Part shown: piece by piece, positions 7,112 through 16,668 of the stretch
Numbering within the stretch: the stretch's first letter is position 1
Layout of the letters: each line of letters begins with the position of its first letter
Notes under the pieces: model-generated
The model's database searches: none
Told to the model about the DNA's origin: nothing
Seen by the model: only the letters and a program-made list of their open reading frames with translations
Position numbers and translations under genes: made by a program
Source: Bacteroides sp. CAG:1060
GTDB lineage: Bacteria; Bacteroidota; Bacteroidia; Bacteroidales; UBA932
Length of the DNA stretch: 21,888 nt
Reading direction: 5' to 3'
NCBI GenBank assembly: GCA_000432655.1
Contig: HF986349.1
Coordinates: 43,214-65,101, forward strand

Positions 7112-9913
7112 ATGAGAAAGAAAATTCTTATGATTGCAGCGGTGCTCTTCGGCACCGCTGCTTTTGCATTCGGACAGAGTGTGCCGAATCTGCCAAATGA
7201 TCCCGCGACGAAAGTTGGAAAACTGGAAAACGGGATGACCTATTATATAAGACACAACGACAAACCGGAAGGCAGAGCGGAATTCTACCTTGCAACCAAT
7301 GTCGGCGCCCTTCAGGAAGCACCGGACCAGGACGGCCTCGCACACTTCCTTGAGCACATGTGTTTCAACGGCACCAAGAACTTCCCGGGCAAGGGTATCC
7401 TCAACTGGCTGGAGAGCATTGGAGCCTCATTCGGCGGCAACGTAAACGCTTCGACCGGTGTTGAACAGACCATTTACCTGCTCAACAACATTCCGCTCGT
7501 ACGCCCTACCGTAGTGGACACTTGTCTTCTTATCATGCACGATTACTCTCATTTTGTCACATGTGATCCAAAGGAAATAGACGCAGAAAGAGGCGTCATC
7601 CTCGAGGAAAAGCGTTCGAGAAACACTGCTGACTGGAGAGTGCGCGAAGCTTCAAGCAAATACATCTTCGGAGACACCAAGTATGCCACCACCACGGTCA
7701 TCGGAAGCGAAGAGAATCTCAAGACATTCAAGCCGGAGAGCCTCACAAACTTCTATCATACATGGTACCGCCCGGACATGCAGGCACTTGTCGTAGTCGG
7801 AGATTTCGACGTCGATGAAGTGGAAGCAAAAATAAAGAAGACATTCGCCGACATCCCGGCAGCCGAGAATCCGAAGGAGAAGGATATTATCCTCATCCCT
7901 GAAAACAAAGAGCCGATAATCGGCATCATTACCGACAAGGAACTTACAACCACCGACATTGCCGCATATTGGAAGAGCGAGCCATTGCCGGAGGAGATGA
8001 ACAGTACCACCATCGGACTTCTTACGGATCTTCTCAAAGACATAATCAGCTCCGCAATGAACGAAAGGTTCAATGACCTCTCAAACAAGAGTGACTCTCC
8101 TTTCATAGCCGGCGGATTCGGATTCGGAAGTCTCTGCGAAACCTGCGAAGCTACAGTCTCACAGGTTACGGCAAAGGAAGGCAAAGCCATTGAATCCCTT
8201 GAAGCCATGCTTACGGAATGCAGAAGAATGACTCTTTACGGGTTCAGCGAAAGCGAGATAGAAAGAGCCAAGACAGAGATTCTCTCCCAGTACGAGTCAG
8301 CTGCCAAGAAAGCGGATACACGCAAGAACAGCGAATTCGTAATGGGAATGGTCTATAACTTCTTTGACAACAAACCGTTCATGGATCCAAAGACAGAGTA
8401 TGAACTGCTTGGTCAGATTATGCCTCAGCTCACGGCACAGATGGTAAACGAGACCGTTTCCCAAATGAATCTGGACGAAAATCTCGTACTTATCTACACC
8501 GCCCCTGAGCGTGACGGAAATAATGTGCCTACCGAAGATGAACTGATGTCAGTTATCAAGAAGGTACAGAATGCGGAGATAGCAAGAGCGGAAGGCGAAG
8601 ATATTCCAAGTGAATTGCTCAATCCGGCGAAGATCAAGTCCGGAAAGATCAAATCAAGCACCGAAGGCCGCTACGGCTCTACCGTACTCACCCTGAGCAA
8701 CGGAGTAAGAGTAACCCTCTACCCTACTGACCTTCAGAAGGATAGAATTACATTCTCATTTACAAAAGACGGAGGAAAGAACCTTATTCCGGTTTCCGAT
8801 ATTGACTCTTTCAATGACAATATCTGGTCATCTTATGCCGGAAACAGCGGTGTTTCATCATTCTCCGCCAACACTCTGACCAAGATGCTTGCCGGCAAAC
8901 AACTGGTCGTATCTCCTTTCATCGGCAATTACAGCCACGGTGTAACCGGCTCCGCCACGGTGAAAGACATTGAGTCTGCCATGCAGCTCTTCTACCTCTT
9001 CGTGACCGCACCACGTTTCGACGAGAATGACTTCAGAGTGAGTCTGTCACAGCTCGAGACTGTACTTCCGAACCTTGTAAATACTCCGAACTACAAGCTT
9101 CAGCAGGCACTCTACAGCAGCGTATTCGACTCGCCAAGAAGAAGTGTCATCAACCCTGAGATCCTCGCCAAAGCAAGTCTTGACGTAATAGAGAAATACT
9201 ATCGTCTCCTCTTCAAGGGAGCCAACGGTGCACAAATGTATATCTCCGGTGACTTCCAGGTTGATGAAATCAAGCCACTCCTCGAGAAATATGTAGCATC
9301 TCTTCCAAAAGGAAAGAATGCTGAAGAATCCAAATACGTGGGAGACCTCTTCGTGGACGGAGTTAAGGTCAACGACTTCAAGACAGCCATGGAGACTCCA
9401 ATGGTCACCGTATATCAGGTGTATAACGTAAAAACTCCTTATTCAGTAAAAGACGAGGCCGCATATAGTGCCTTGTCATACATCTTGAATATGGTATATA
9501 CCGAGACTCTCCGCGAGGAAGAAGGCGGAACTTACGGAGCATCAGCCAACACTCAGTGCATCTTCGAGCCTATCTCCATGAAGACCATGGAAGTAGCTTT
9601 CCAGACCAATGTTGAGCAGGCCGACAAACTTCGCGAACTTGCAAAATCAGGATTCGAAAACATCGCAAAGAACGGTCCTGACGCAGAGAAGTTCGACAAA
9701 GCCGTAAACAACCTCAAGAAGGAGATTCCGGAGAGTCGTCACAACCTCAGCTACTGGAGCAACGCGCTCAGCACATCCGACAAACTCGGTATCGATTTCA
9801 GCGCCGAATATGAAAAGGCTGTCAATTCGCTTACTCTCTCAGATGTACAGGAAGCCGCCAAGAGCCTCATCTCATCCGGCAACTTCATCGAAATAGTAAT
9901 GAGACCTGAATAG
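7112..9913 (+). CDS. Exported M16 family (pitrilysin-type) zinc metallopeptidase
   Basis: The 933-residue protein starts with a Sec signal peptide (MRKKILMIAAVLFGTAAFA, cleavage near residue 20-22), so it should act in the periplasm. The N-terminal catalytic half carries the inverted zinc motif HFLEH: His78, Glu81, His82. The third ligand is Glu159 in DAERGVI, exactly 76 residues after His82, as in pitrilysin. A second, non-catalytic M16 half follows (about 530-930), so one chain provides both halves of the clamshell. Members of this family degrade small peptides and unfolded fragments; the true substrate is unknown. A strong terminator follows at 9966-9993. It could be called PqqL-like, but no gene symbol is safe. 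Confidence 0.93.
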   Translation: MRKKILMIAAVLFGTAAFAFGQSVPNLPNDPATKVGKLENGMTYYIRHNDKPEGRAEFYLATNVGALQEAPDQDGLAHFLEHMCFNGTKNFPGKGILNWLESIGASFGGNVNASTGVEQTIYLLNNIPLVRPTVVDTCLLIMHDYSHFVTCDPKEIDAERGVILEEKRSRNTADWRVREASSKYIFGDTKYATTTVIGSEENLKTFKPESLTNFYHTWYRPDMQALVVVGDFDVDEVEAKIKKTFADIPAAENPKEKDIILIPENKEPIIGIITDKELTTTDIAAYWKSEPLPEEMNSTTIGLLTDLLKDIISSAMNERFNDLSNKSDSPFIAGGFGFGSLCETCEATVSQVTAKEGKAIESLEAMLTECRRMTLYGFSESEIERAKTEILSQYESAAKKADTRKNSEFVMGMVYNFFDNKPFMDPKTEYELLGQIMPQLTAQMVNETVSQMNLDENLVLIYTAPERDGNNVPTEDELMSVIKKVQNAEIARAEGEDIPSELLNPAKIKSGKIKSSTEGRYGSTVLTLSNGVRVTLYPTDLQKDRITFSFTKDGGKNLIPVSDIDSFNDNIWSSYAGNSGVSSFSANTLTKMLAGKQLVVSPFIGNYSHGVTGSATVKDIESAMQLFYLFVTAPRFDENDFRVSLSQLETVLPNLVNTPNYKLQQALYSSVFDSPRRSVINPEILAKASLDVIEKYYRLLFKGANGAQMYISGDFQVDEIKPLLEKYVASLPKGKNAEESKYVGDLFVDGVKVNDFKTAMETPMVTVYQVYNVKTPYSVKDEAAYSALSYILNMVYTETLREEEGGTYGASANTQCIFEPISMKTMEVAFQTNVEQADKLRELAKSGFENIAKNGPDAEKFDKAVNNLKKEIPESRHNLSYWSNALSTSDKLGIDFSAEYEKAVNSLTLSDVQEAAKSLISSGNFIEIVMRPE

Positions 9914-9965
9914 TCTCTCCAATAGAATTCATACGGACCCGTCAGGTCCTTATATACAACATTAT

Positions 9966-9993
9966 GGCACCCTTTCCCAGGGGTGCCTTTTTT
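9966..9993 (+). terminator. Rho-independent terminator after the M16 peptidase
   Basis: GGCACCC (9966-9972) pairs with GGGTGCC (9981-9987) across an 8-nt loop and is followed by six T. A second small hairpin, GGACC/GGTCC at 9935-9949, lies just upstream without a T run. Confidence 0.88.
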
Positions 9994-10041
9994 GTACACC
10001 AAACGAGCAAGAAAACATTTCCTGAAGATATAAAAAAGCCT

Positions 10042-10049
10042 TATATTTG
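10042..10049 (+). promoter_or_regulatory. Candidate -7 element of the phosphatase/EamA unit
   Basis: TATATTTG matches TAnnTTTG. TTTC at 10018-10021 stands 20 bp upstream as an imperfect -33 (three of four bases). The element ends only 9 bp before the ATG, so the transcript would have almost no leader. Confidence 0.6.
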
Positions 10050-10058
10050 CGCCCCAAT

Positions 10059-10514
10059 ATGGCACGATACAATATTCTTTTTGTCTGCCACGGGAATATT
10101 TGCAGGAGTCCCATGGCCGAATTCATCTTAAAATCTTTGGTCAAAGCCAAAGGTTTGGAGTCCGAGTATCACATTGAGTCCGCAGCCGTTTCCGATGAGG
10201 AAACCGGCAACGGAATCTACCCTCCGGCCAAACGCTGCCTTACCCAGCACGGAGTGTGGTTTGACCCGGCCAAGACAGCAAGGAAAGTCACCGGGGCTGA
10301 CTATGCAAGATTTGACAGAATAATCTGCATGGACAGCAGCAACACAAGACTCATCAAGCATATCATACCATCTGATCCGGAAGGAAAGATTCATCTTATG
10401 ATGTCCTACACCGGAAGAAGCAAAGACGTTGCAGACCCATGGTATACGGGAGATTTCGAGACTACGTTCCAGGATATACTTTCGGCCTGTGAAGCAATGT
10501 TGAAGTTCAAATAG
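10059..10514 (+). CDS. Low-molecular-weight protein-tyrosine phosphatase
   Basis: From the ATG at 10059 the protein has 151 residues, typical of the family. The N-terminus contains the P-loop CHGNICRS (nucleophile Cys10, Arg16). The general acid is Asp126 in the DPWYTGDF segment near the C-terminus. Cytoplasmic enzymes of this class dephosphorylate protein tyrosines or arginines and, in some bacteria, control capsule-making kinases. The substrate here is not evident. An in-frame TTG at 10047 would add four residues, but that TTG is part of the -7 promoter element, so ATG is chosen. The stop is 2 bp from the EamA start, so the two genes form one transcription unit. Confidence 0.93.
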   Translation: MARYNILFVCHGNICRSPMAEFILKSLVKAKGLESEYHIESAAVSDEETGNGIYPPAKRCLTQHGVWFDPAKTARKVTGADYARFDRIICMDSSNTRLIKHIIPSDPEGKIHLMMSYTGRSKDVADPWYTGDFETTFQDILSACEAMLKFK

Positions 10515-10516
10515 AC

Positions 10517-11419
10517 ATGCCAGACAACAAATCGTCAAATACCATTATCGGCTACATCGCCGGTATAGTTGCGGGTATATCCTACGGACTTAATCCACTG
10601 TTTGCTCATCCATTGATAAGCAACGGGGTCGAAGTGCCGGCAATGTTGTTTTTCCGGTATTTGATTGCCGTAATATGCATGGGAGTGCTGATGATGCTCA
10701 GGAAGGAGAGTTTTCGTCTGAAGCGTCAGGAAATCTCTACTGTACTGATACTCGGAGTGCTGTTCGCATTCAGCAGCCTGTTTCTTTTCTTTTCATACAA
10801 GTACATACCATCAGGCCTCGCGACAACTCTGGTGTACCTGTACCCCGTGTTCACGGCTCTTATAATGGTATGCCTTCGCGAGTACCCGACGTGGAAGGTC
10901 TGGATCAGCATCATCGCCACCTTTGCGGGAGTTGTGCTGCTGTGTATGCCAAGCGGAGACATTGACCTCAATATGTTCGGGCTGATGCTTGCAGCATCAA
11001 GCGCGTTGAGTTACGCACTGTACCTCGTAGTTGTCAATAAATCCAAGAGCATCAAAAACCTGCCGGAGGACACTCTGACATTCTATGCACTCGGGAGCGG
11101 AGCCATATTTTTCTTGATTTTCAACTTCGCCACCGGAAATGCCAATCTCCTGAAAGGTATCGATACCCCGGCACTTTGGGGCAACCTGCTGGCACTCGGT
11201 ATTTTCCCGACAATGATGTCTCTTCTGGCTCTCGCCATTTCGACAAGAAACATCGGTGCGACCAAAACATCTGTCCTGGGCGTATTTGAGCCTCTCACGG
11301 CGATATTCATCGGCACCGTCGTGTACAACGAACTCATGACAACGAACATGTTCATCGGCGCCGCCATTTGCGTGGCCGCGGTATTGTTCATGATAGTGTC
11401 CGGAAAGAAGTCTTCCTAA
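10517..11419 (+). CDS. EamA/DMT-superfamily inner-membrane transporter
   Basis: The 300-residue protein is almost entirely hydrophobic, with about ten predicted membrane helices in two EamA repeats (roughly residues 10-140 and 155-297). The second repeat carries the family-typical stretch [18 protein letters not shown]. EamA proteins usually export small metabolites such as amino acids; the substrate cannot be told from the sequence. It begins 2 bp after the phosphatase stop. Its stop codon overlaps the stop codon of ugd on the opposite strand (CTAA at 11416-11419), leaving no space for a terminator. Confidence 0.9.
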   Translation: MPDNKSSNTIIGYIAGIVAGISYGLNPLFAHPLISNGVEVPAMLFFRYLIAVICMGVLMMLRKESFRLKRQEISTVLILGVLFAFSSLFLFFSYKYIPSGLATTLVYLYPVFTALIMVCLREYPTWKVWISIIATFAGVVLLCMPSGDIDLNMFGLMLAASSALSYALYLVVVNKSKSIKNLPEDTLTFYALGSGAIFFLIFNFATGNANLLKGIDTPALWGNLLALGIFPTMMSLLALAISTRNIGATKTSVLGVFEPLTAIFIGTVVYNELMTTNMFIGAAICVAAVLFMIVSGKKSS

Positions 11420-12687
11420 TCCCTCTGGAAAATATCGCGGGTATAGACTTTCTCCATCACGTCTGACAACTGGGAATCACAGCGATTGGCAATGATGGCA
11501 TCGCTGCGGCGTTTGAATTCCTCTATGCTGCCCACAACTTCGCTGCCGAAAAATGTTGTGCCCGGCTCAAGGGTAGGCTCAAAGACAATGACCTGTGCAC
11601 CTTTGGCCTTGACGCGCTTCATTACACCCTGAATGGAACTCTGACGGAAATTGTCCGAGTTCGACTTCATGGTAAGCCGATAAACTCCTATGGTTACTTT
11701 CTTCTCGGAGGATTCGTTCCATGCGCTGTTGGCACTGTAATAACCGGCCTTCTGCAGAACCCTGTCGGCTATAAAGTCCTTTCGAGTACTGTTACTGTCC
11801 ACAATGGCCCTGATGAGATTCTCCGGCACATCGTTATAGTTTGCAAGCAACTGCTTGGTATCCTTTGGAAGACAGTATCCGCCGTATCCGAAAGACGGGT
11901 TATTATAATGGGTACCTATACGCGGATCGAGACACACACCTTCGATAATAGACTTGGTATCAAGGCCTTTCATCTCAGCATAAGTATCCAATTCATTGAA
12001 ATACGAGACTCTCAGGGCGAGGTAGGTATTGGCGAAGAGTTTCACCGCCTCCGCCTCCGTAGTGTTCATAAACAGCACGGGGACATCCTCTTTCAGCGCA
12101 CCGTCTTTGATAAGAGATGCGAAAGTATGGGCCGCCTCCTCCAGCTTATGACTGCTGTGGTCATATCCGACAATGATTCTGGAAGGGTAAAGATTGTCGT
12201 AAAGAGCCTTGCTTTCGCGAAGGAATTCCGGTGCAAAAATAATATTCGGGACCACAACCTTCATGGTACCATCCGCCTGACGCTCACGATAAGAGAATTT
12301 GGAGCGGACCGACTCCGTATATCCTACAGGAATCGTAGACTTGATAACCATCACAGCATCGGGATTGACTTCTAACACAAGTTCGATAACCTCCTCAACA
12401 TGTGAAGTGTCGAAGAAATTCTTCTTGCTGTCATAATTGGTAGGAGCGGCAATCACTATGAAATCAGCATCTTTGTAAGCGCTTCTTCCGTCAAGTGTTG
12501 CCTGCAGGTGGAGGTCCTTCTCTGCAAGGTACTTTTCGATGTAATCATCCTGAATGGGAGACTTGCGGTCATTAATCAACGCCACTTTTTCCGGTATGAT
12601 ATCAACGGCCGTAACTTCATTTCTCTGAGAAAGGAGAGTCGCAATGCTCAATCCGACATATCCTGTTCCTGCTACTGCAATTTTCAT
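11416..12687 (-). CDS. ugd: UDP-glucose 6-dehydrogenase
   Basis: The 423-residue protein oxidises UDP-glucose to UDP-glucuronate with NAD, providing precursors for surface polysaccharides. The N-terminal Rossmann motif is GTGYVG (residues 7-12). The catalytic thiol is Cys272 in [10 protein letters not shown]. Glu158 or nearby, Lys216, Asn220 and Asp276 match the catalytic set of characterised enzymes at a constant offset. The C-terminal UDP-binding domain starts at about 325 ([20 protein letters not shown]). GDP-mannose dehydrogenase is a related alternative but fits less well. It has its own promoter just after the terminator of the xylan operon, so it is probably separate from it. It ends by overlapping EamA. 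Confidence 0.92.
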   Translation of the reverse strand: MKIAVAGTGYVGLSIATLLSQRNEVTAVDIIPEKVALINDRKSPIQDDYIEKYLAEKDLHLQATLDGRSAYKDADFIVIAAPTNYDSKKNFFDTSHVEEVIELVLEVNPDAVMVIKSTIPVGYTESVRSKFSYRERQADGTMKVVVPNIIFAPEFLRESKALYDNLYPSRIIVGYDHSSHKLEEAAHTFASLIKDGALKEDVPVLFMNTTEAEAVKLFANTYLALRVSYFNELDTYAEMKGLDTKSIIEGVCLDPRIGTHYNNPSFGYGGYCLPKDTKQLLANYNDVPENLIRAIVDSNSTRKDFIADRVLQKAGYYSANSAWNESSEKKVTIGVYRLTMKSNSDNFRQSSIQGVMKRVKAKGAQVIVFEPTLEPGTTFFGSEVVGSIEEFKRRSDAIIANRCDSQLSDVMEKVYTRDIFQRD

Positions 12688-12716
12688 AATTAATCTGTGA
12701 TTAAAGTCCAGTGAGA

Positions 12717-12724
12717 CAAATATA
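12717..12724 (-). promoter_or_regulatory. Candidate -7 promoter element of ugd
   Basis: The minus strand reads TATATTTG, 29 bp before the ugd ATG. The -33 position would fall in the stem of the upstream terminator, where only CTTT is seen, so the -33 match is weak. Confidence 0.5.
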
Positions 12725-12726
12725 AC

Positions 12727-12757
12727 AAAAAAAGGTGACTTCCTAAAGAAGCCACCT
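12727..12757 (-). terminator. Rho-independent terminator of the DUF1573-GH3-CE15 operon
   Basis: On the minus strand AGGTGGCTTC pairs with GAAGTCACCT (12757-12748 with 12742-12733; one G-U pair) across a 5-nt loop and runs into seven T (12733-12727). It starts 20 bp after the esterase stop. Confidence 0.92.
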
Positions 12758-12777
12758 CATAATGTCATTCGGCACAA

Positions 12778-14025
12778 TCAGAACTTAATCCATCTTGACA
12801 AATCCGTCTTGCCTTCAAACTGCTCCGCCTTGGTCACGATAGTATTGACATCTGACTTGCCGAGCAGGAACTTGTCCACAAACGCCTCCACCTCAGGATA
12901 CTGGGATTCGGGGAGCATGCAATGAGGATGTCCGCCGTTAATGGAATATCCCATACGGTCCTCCACTCCAAATCGTTCCCATACCTTGCGTGCCGCATTC
13001 ATAGACACATACCCTGATTCGTCCGCAAGCCAAGGATAATCGGTATTACCCAACATCAAGAGTGCGCGAGGAAATACCATGGCGCAAAGTTCGTGACGAT
13101 CGTATGGCAGTTTATATACCTTTTCCCCACCGAATTTTTCCTTAAAGCTGTGCATGAACCAGTTATAATCAGTATGATCAAGGTCTTCCACATTGTCAAG
13201 GGTTCGGGACACTCTCCATGCTGCAGCACCGCCTCCACCGGGCTCCTGGGCAATAGTCAAGGCCACCCGCTCATCAAAGGCACCACAGAAAAGAGCCATT
13301 TTCCCGGCATAAGAACATCCGGTAACACCTATGTGCCGGGTGTCAATATTTGTCACTTCAGGTCCGAGCTGCTGCAATGCGTCTATGATACGGCTGAATC
13401 CCCATGCCCAGTCAATATAAGTTCCATTATCTTCAAGATCAGGATAAAGACGATCAAATGCATACGAACCCCGTGAATCATGAGGACCCCACTGCCCATA
13501 GTTGCAGACCTGCCTCTCGTTGAAGTCCATAAGAGCGATAGGACGCTCCAGGAAAATGCTTCTTGGAAGGGACATGCGGCTCGCGCCAATCATAATAGGA
13601 TAAGGTCCCGGAACATCAGTGTCAGGATAAAAGATTCTTGCACTCAAAGAAAGCGTCTCACCATTAGCCGTAACATCCACATAGAGGGTATCACCGCTCA
13701 TCCGCGCCTTGACATCCTCCGGGCCCGTAACCGGTTTAATACCGGTTTCGTAATACTGAATCATCATAGATATTTCGCTACGACGCTTCGCCCAATCCTT
13801 AAACTTCTTGACTTCCCCTTTTCCGGAAGCCCACGCAAACGGGGACGGAAGATCTTCCTGCGGAACATCCAGTCCATACTCAGGGAACTCCTGATTACTC
13901 TGCGGAGTCCAAGCCACGACTGTCTCCCTATCGTACACAAGAGGAATGTCGTCCTGCCTTTCCGCGCACGATACCAAAAGTATCGCGCACGAAAGAACAG
14001 AAACTGAAATTGATCTGATGGTCAT
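12778..14025 (-). CDS. CE15-like glucuronoyl esterase lipoprotein
   Basis: From the ATG at 14025 the protein has 415 residues. It has a lipoprotein signal with lipobox LVSC (Cys20), followed by an acidic tail start (AERQDD) that may favour surface display. The alpha/beta hydrolase core carries GCSYAGK (Ser238), QEPGGGG (Glu261) and HPHC (His368), with the family-like segments LPYDRHELCA and PRALLMLGNTDYPWL. CE15 enzymes hydrolyse the ester between lignin alcohols and methylglucuronate on xylan. Unusually, the residue after the nucleophile is Tyr, not the conserved Arg, so specificity may differ; a related acetylxylan esterase role is possible. A TTG start five codons upstream was rejected. 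It follows the GH3 gene by 27 bp and is the last gene of the operon. Confidence 0.8.
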   Translation of the reverse strand: MTIRSISVSVLSCAILLVSCAERQDDIPLVYDRETVVAWTPQSNQEFPEYGLDVPQEDLPSPFAWASGKGEVKKFKDWAKRRSEISMMIQYYETGIKPVTGPEDVKARMSGDTLYVDVTANGETLSLSARIFYPDTDVPGPYPIMIGASRMSLPRSIFLERPIALMDFNERQVCNYGQWGPHDSRGSYAFDRLYPDLEDNGTYIDWAWGFSRIIDALQQLGPEVTNIDTRHIGVTGCSYAGKMALFCGAFDERVALTIAQEPGGGGAAAWRVSRTLDNVEDLDHTDYNWFMHSFKEKFGGEKVYKLPYDRHELCAMVFPRALLMLGNTDYPWLADESGYVSMNAARKVWERFGVEDRMGYSINGGHPHCMLPESQYPEVEAFVDKFLLGKSDVNTIVTKAEQFEGKTDLSRWIKF

Positions 14026-14052
14026 ATAACCAGAAATCAACTGAATTATTAA

Positions 14053-16659
14053 CTAAAGAACCTGGAAATCAAGGCTCTTGAGATCCTTGTCGTCTGAAGA
14101 CGAACCGTAAAGAATCTGATACCTGCCAGGGAAAACAGAAAGCTCGTCAATCTTGGAGTCATAATATGAGAAGGAATCAGGACGGAGCGTAATCTTGACA
14201 TTGGCGCTCTTTCCAGCCTTAAGGGCAACTTTCTTGAATCCCTTCAGAGCCTTTATCGGGGCATCAGGATTATCAAGACTCTTCACATATACCTGAACAA
14301 CCTCTTCTCCGTCCACAGAGCCTGTATTTGTAACAGGAATGGTGATATCCACTCCGTTGCCTGCCTTAACGGAAGACTTGGAAAGTTTTCCTTCACCATA
14401 TCCGAAAGTGGTGTAGCTGAGACCGAATCCGAATGGATAAAGAGGGGTTCCCTTGAAATATCTGTAGGTCCTTCCTTCCATGTCATAATTCATGAAGTCA
14501 GGAAGCTGATCGGTAGATGCGTAGAATGTGACAGGGAGTTTTCCAGAAGGATTGTAGTCACCGAAAATCACATCTGCAAGAGCATAAGCACCACCCTGAC
14601 CGGCATACCAAGCCTGAATAAGTGCGTCATACTGGTTCTCTACTGAAGCAAGAGCCATAGCGGAACCTGAGCAATTCACAAATACCACAGGTTTTCCGGT
14701 AGCGTGCATTGCCTTGAGAAGAGACTGCTGAACCTTAGGAAGCTCAATGTCCGGGCGGTCACCGCCTTCACCTTCCTGCTGTGCAGTGATACCACCGACA
14801 ACGATAATCGCATCAACATCTGATGCCATAGCGGCAAGAGCGTCAAAATCAGGACGTTCGCGTTTGCAGAATATAGCAGAAAGCGAAGCGAAAGGACCGG
14901 AGCCTCTTACATATTCCACTTCTACGTTGACAGGCTTTCCTGCAGTAACGTCAAATGACTTGTACTGAGGAACACCCCATCTGCGCATACGTCCGCCGGC
15001 AGCAACTTTTTCTACCACCTTACCGTTAACCTTAAGCACATATCCATTGTCAGAGCTTATGTTGTAGCTGAGTTTTCCGGTAAAATCAGGAGTATAGCTT
15101 CCGGTAAGTTTGACAGCGACATCTTCAGCATCTACGCCCTCTGCAAATCCCCATGCGCCGAAAGTACTGAAATTGATTTCACTGTTGTAGTAACGCTCAA
15201 GCTTGGCTTTTCCGGCGATTTTCTTATCGCCGTAGAAAGAAGCGAGAAGACCCTGTCCACCATTGAAATAAGGAAGAAGACTTGTAGTATTGAACTCGTC
15301 TTCAAGCTCACAAGCCTTGGAATATACCACCTCTGCACCTGGAACGGCCTGCTTGATACCGTCAAGAATCGAGCGTTTGTGTTCTTCTGTAGGAGTTCCG
15401 CCATAATTACCGTTGAGCATATCCACGTTGTCCGCATTAGGACCGAGGACAAGAAGTTTCTTCACATCTTTCTTAAGAGGAAGAACGCCTTCATTCTTGA
15501 GCAGGACCATGGATTCGCGGGCACTCTGGACAGCAAGCTGATCATTGGATTCGCTGCTTATCACTTCCGGACCAAGATTCGCCCAAGGAAGCATCTCGGC
15601 AGGATCGAACATACCAAGTTCAAAACGTCCGGTAAGGACCTTCTTCACATGGACGTCAAGATCAGACTCCTTTATCATACCATCCTTAAGGGCGTCCTTG
15701 AGAGATATGAAGCTGATACCGCACTCAAGGTCCGTACCGTGAAGAATAGCATCTGCAGAAGCATGCTCCGCATCCGGATGGGTTTCATGCTGACCCTTAG
15801 TGTAGAAATTATTGATGGCGTCGCAGTCTGTAAGCACGATAGCGTCATATCCCCATTTGTTGCGAAGGATATCTACCAAAAGCCTGTCATTTGTGCAGCA
15901 AGGGACTCCTTCGTAACGCTGATAAGCACACATAACCTCTCTTACGTCTGCCTCTGTAACAAGGGCTTTGAACGCAGGAAGATATGTCTCCCAAAGGTCG
16001 CGCTGAGAAACGCTCACATCCATTCTGTGACGAAGAGGTTCCGGACCGCTGTGGACTGCATAATGTTTTGCACAGGCGTGGGTCTTGTAGTATTTGTCGT
16101 CATCGCCCTGCATACCCTTCACGGTCTGAATGCCCATCACGCTGGAAAGGTATGGATCCTCGCCCGGAGTTTCCTGACCTCTACCCCACCTCGGGTCCCT
16201 TACGATATTGACATTCGGGCACCAGAATGAAAGCTCAGGATTGCCGGGATAGTACCTTGCACCGAAATCCACGTTGAACTCTCTCTCGGAACGGTTCCAA
16301 TTGGCACGAGCCTCATCAGATACCGTAGTGAAGACATCGTACATCAAATCCGGGTTGAATGTGGCAGAAAGACCGATGTATTGAGGATACACGGTATATC
16401 CGTCCTGACGCACACCATGGCAAGCCTCACTCCACCAGTTGTAGGAAGGGATTCCCAGACGATCGATGGAAATGTTCTTGTTCATAAGAAGGCCGACCTT
16501 CTCTTCCGGAGTGAGAAGAGACATGAGATTCTCCACACGATCCTCGGTAGAAAGCTTCGGATTCTGGAATGGATACTCATAATTCTGCTTCGGTCCGCAA
16601 GCGGCAACACCCAGCAGAAGCGCAGCCGAAGCCGCGAGTTTTAATACATTCTGATACAT
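14053..16659 (-). CDS. GH3 glycoside hydrolase lipoprotein with PA14 insert, beta-xylosidase type
   Basis: The 868-residue protein has a lipoprotein signal (GVAAC, Cys21). The N-terminal GH3 barrel includes SEACHGV, RDPRWGRGQETPGEDP and KHYAVHSGPE, with nucleophile Asp278 in VLTDCDAI. The second GH3 domain is interrupted by a PA14 domain (about 465-598) and resumes with QQEGEGGDRPDIELP; Glu629 or Glu631 is the likely acid/base. A fibronectin III-like domain ends the chain (about 785-860). The HRMDVSVSQRDLWETYLPAF region and the EG.DR pattern resemble beta-xylosidase/arabinosidase rather than beta-glucosidase members, which fits the neighbouring CE15 esterase. It would release xylose from oligosaccharides at the outer membrane or periplasm. 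The start is 9 bp after the DUF1573 gene. Confidence 0.92.
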   Translation of the reverse strand: MYQNVLKLAASAALLLGVAACGPKQNYEYPFQNPKLSTEDRVENLMSLLTPEEKVGLLMNKNISIDRLGIPSYNWWSEACHGVRQDGYTVYPQYIGLSATFNPDLMYDVFTTVSDEARANWNRSEREFNVDFGARYYPGNPELSFWCPNVNIVRDPRWGRGQETPGEDPYLSSVMGIQTVKGMQGDDDKYYKTHACAKHYAVHSGPEPLRHRMDVSVSQRDLWETYLPAFKALVTEADVREVMCAYQRYEGVPCCTNDRLLVDILRNKWGYDAIVLTDCDAINNFYTKGQHETHPDAEHASADAILHGTDLECGISFISLKDALKDGMIKESDLDVHVKKVLTGRFELGMFDPAEMLPWANLGPEVISSESNDQLAVQSARESMVLLKNEGVLPLKKDVKKLLVLGPNADNVDMLNGNYGGTPTEEHKRSILDGIKQAVPGAEVVYSKACELEDEFNTTSLLPYFNGGQGLLASFYGDKKIAGKAKLERYYNSEINFSTFGAWGFAEGVDAEDVAVKLTGSYTPDFTGKLSYNISSDNGYVLKVNGKVVEKVAAGGRMRRWGVPQYKSFDVTAGKPVNVEVEYVRGSGPFASLSAIFCKRERPDFDALAAMASDVDAIIVVGGITAQQEGEGGDRPDIELPKVQQSLLKAMHATGKPVVFVNCSGSAMALASVENQYDALIQAWYAGQGGAYALADVIFGDYNPSGKLPVTFYASTDQLPDFMNYDMEGRTYRYFKGTPLYPFGFGLSYTTFGYGEGKLSKSSVKAGNGVDITIPVTNTGSVDGEEVVQVYVKSLDNPDAPIKALKGFKKVALKAGKSANVKITLRPDSFSYYDSKIDELSVFPGRYQILYGSSSDDKDLKSLDFQVL

Positions 16660-16668
16660 AAATAAAGG

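Noticed and set aside
9935..9949. Small hairpin GGACC/GGTCC after the M16 gene
   Set aside because: It has a 5-bp stem and no T run; the real terminator follows at 9966.
10047..10058. TTG start giving four extra residues on the phosphatase
   Set aside because: The TTG is part of the -7 element TATATTTG; the ATG at 10059 gives the normal family N-terminus.
14026..14040. TTG start five codons upstream in the CE15-like esterase
   Set aside because: The ATG at 14025 directly precedes a normal lipoprotein signal; the extra residues add nothing to it.
15379..16230. 283-residue open frame opposite the GH3 gene
   Set aside because: Antisense to the conserved catalytic domain; no promoter or recognisable domain.
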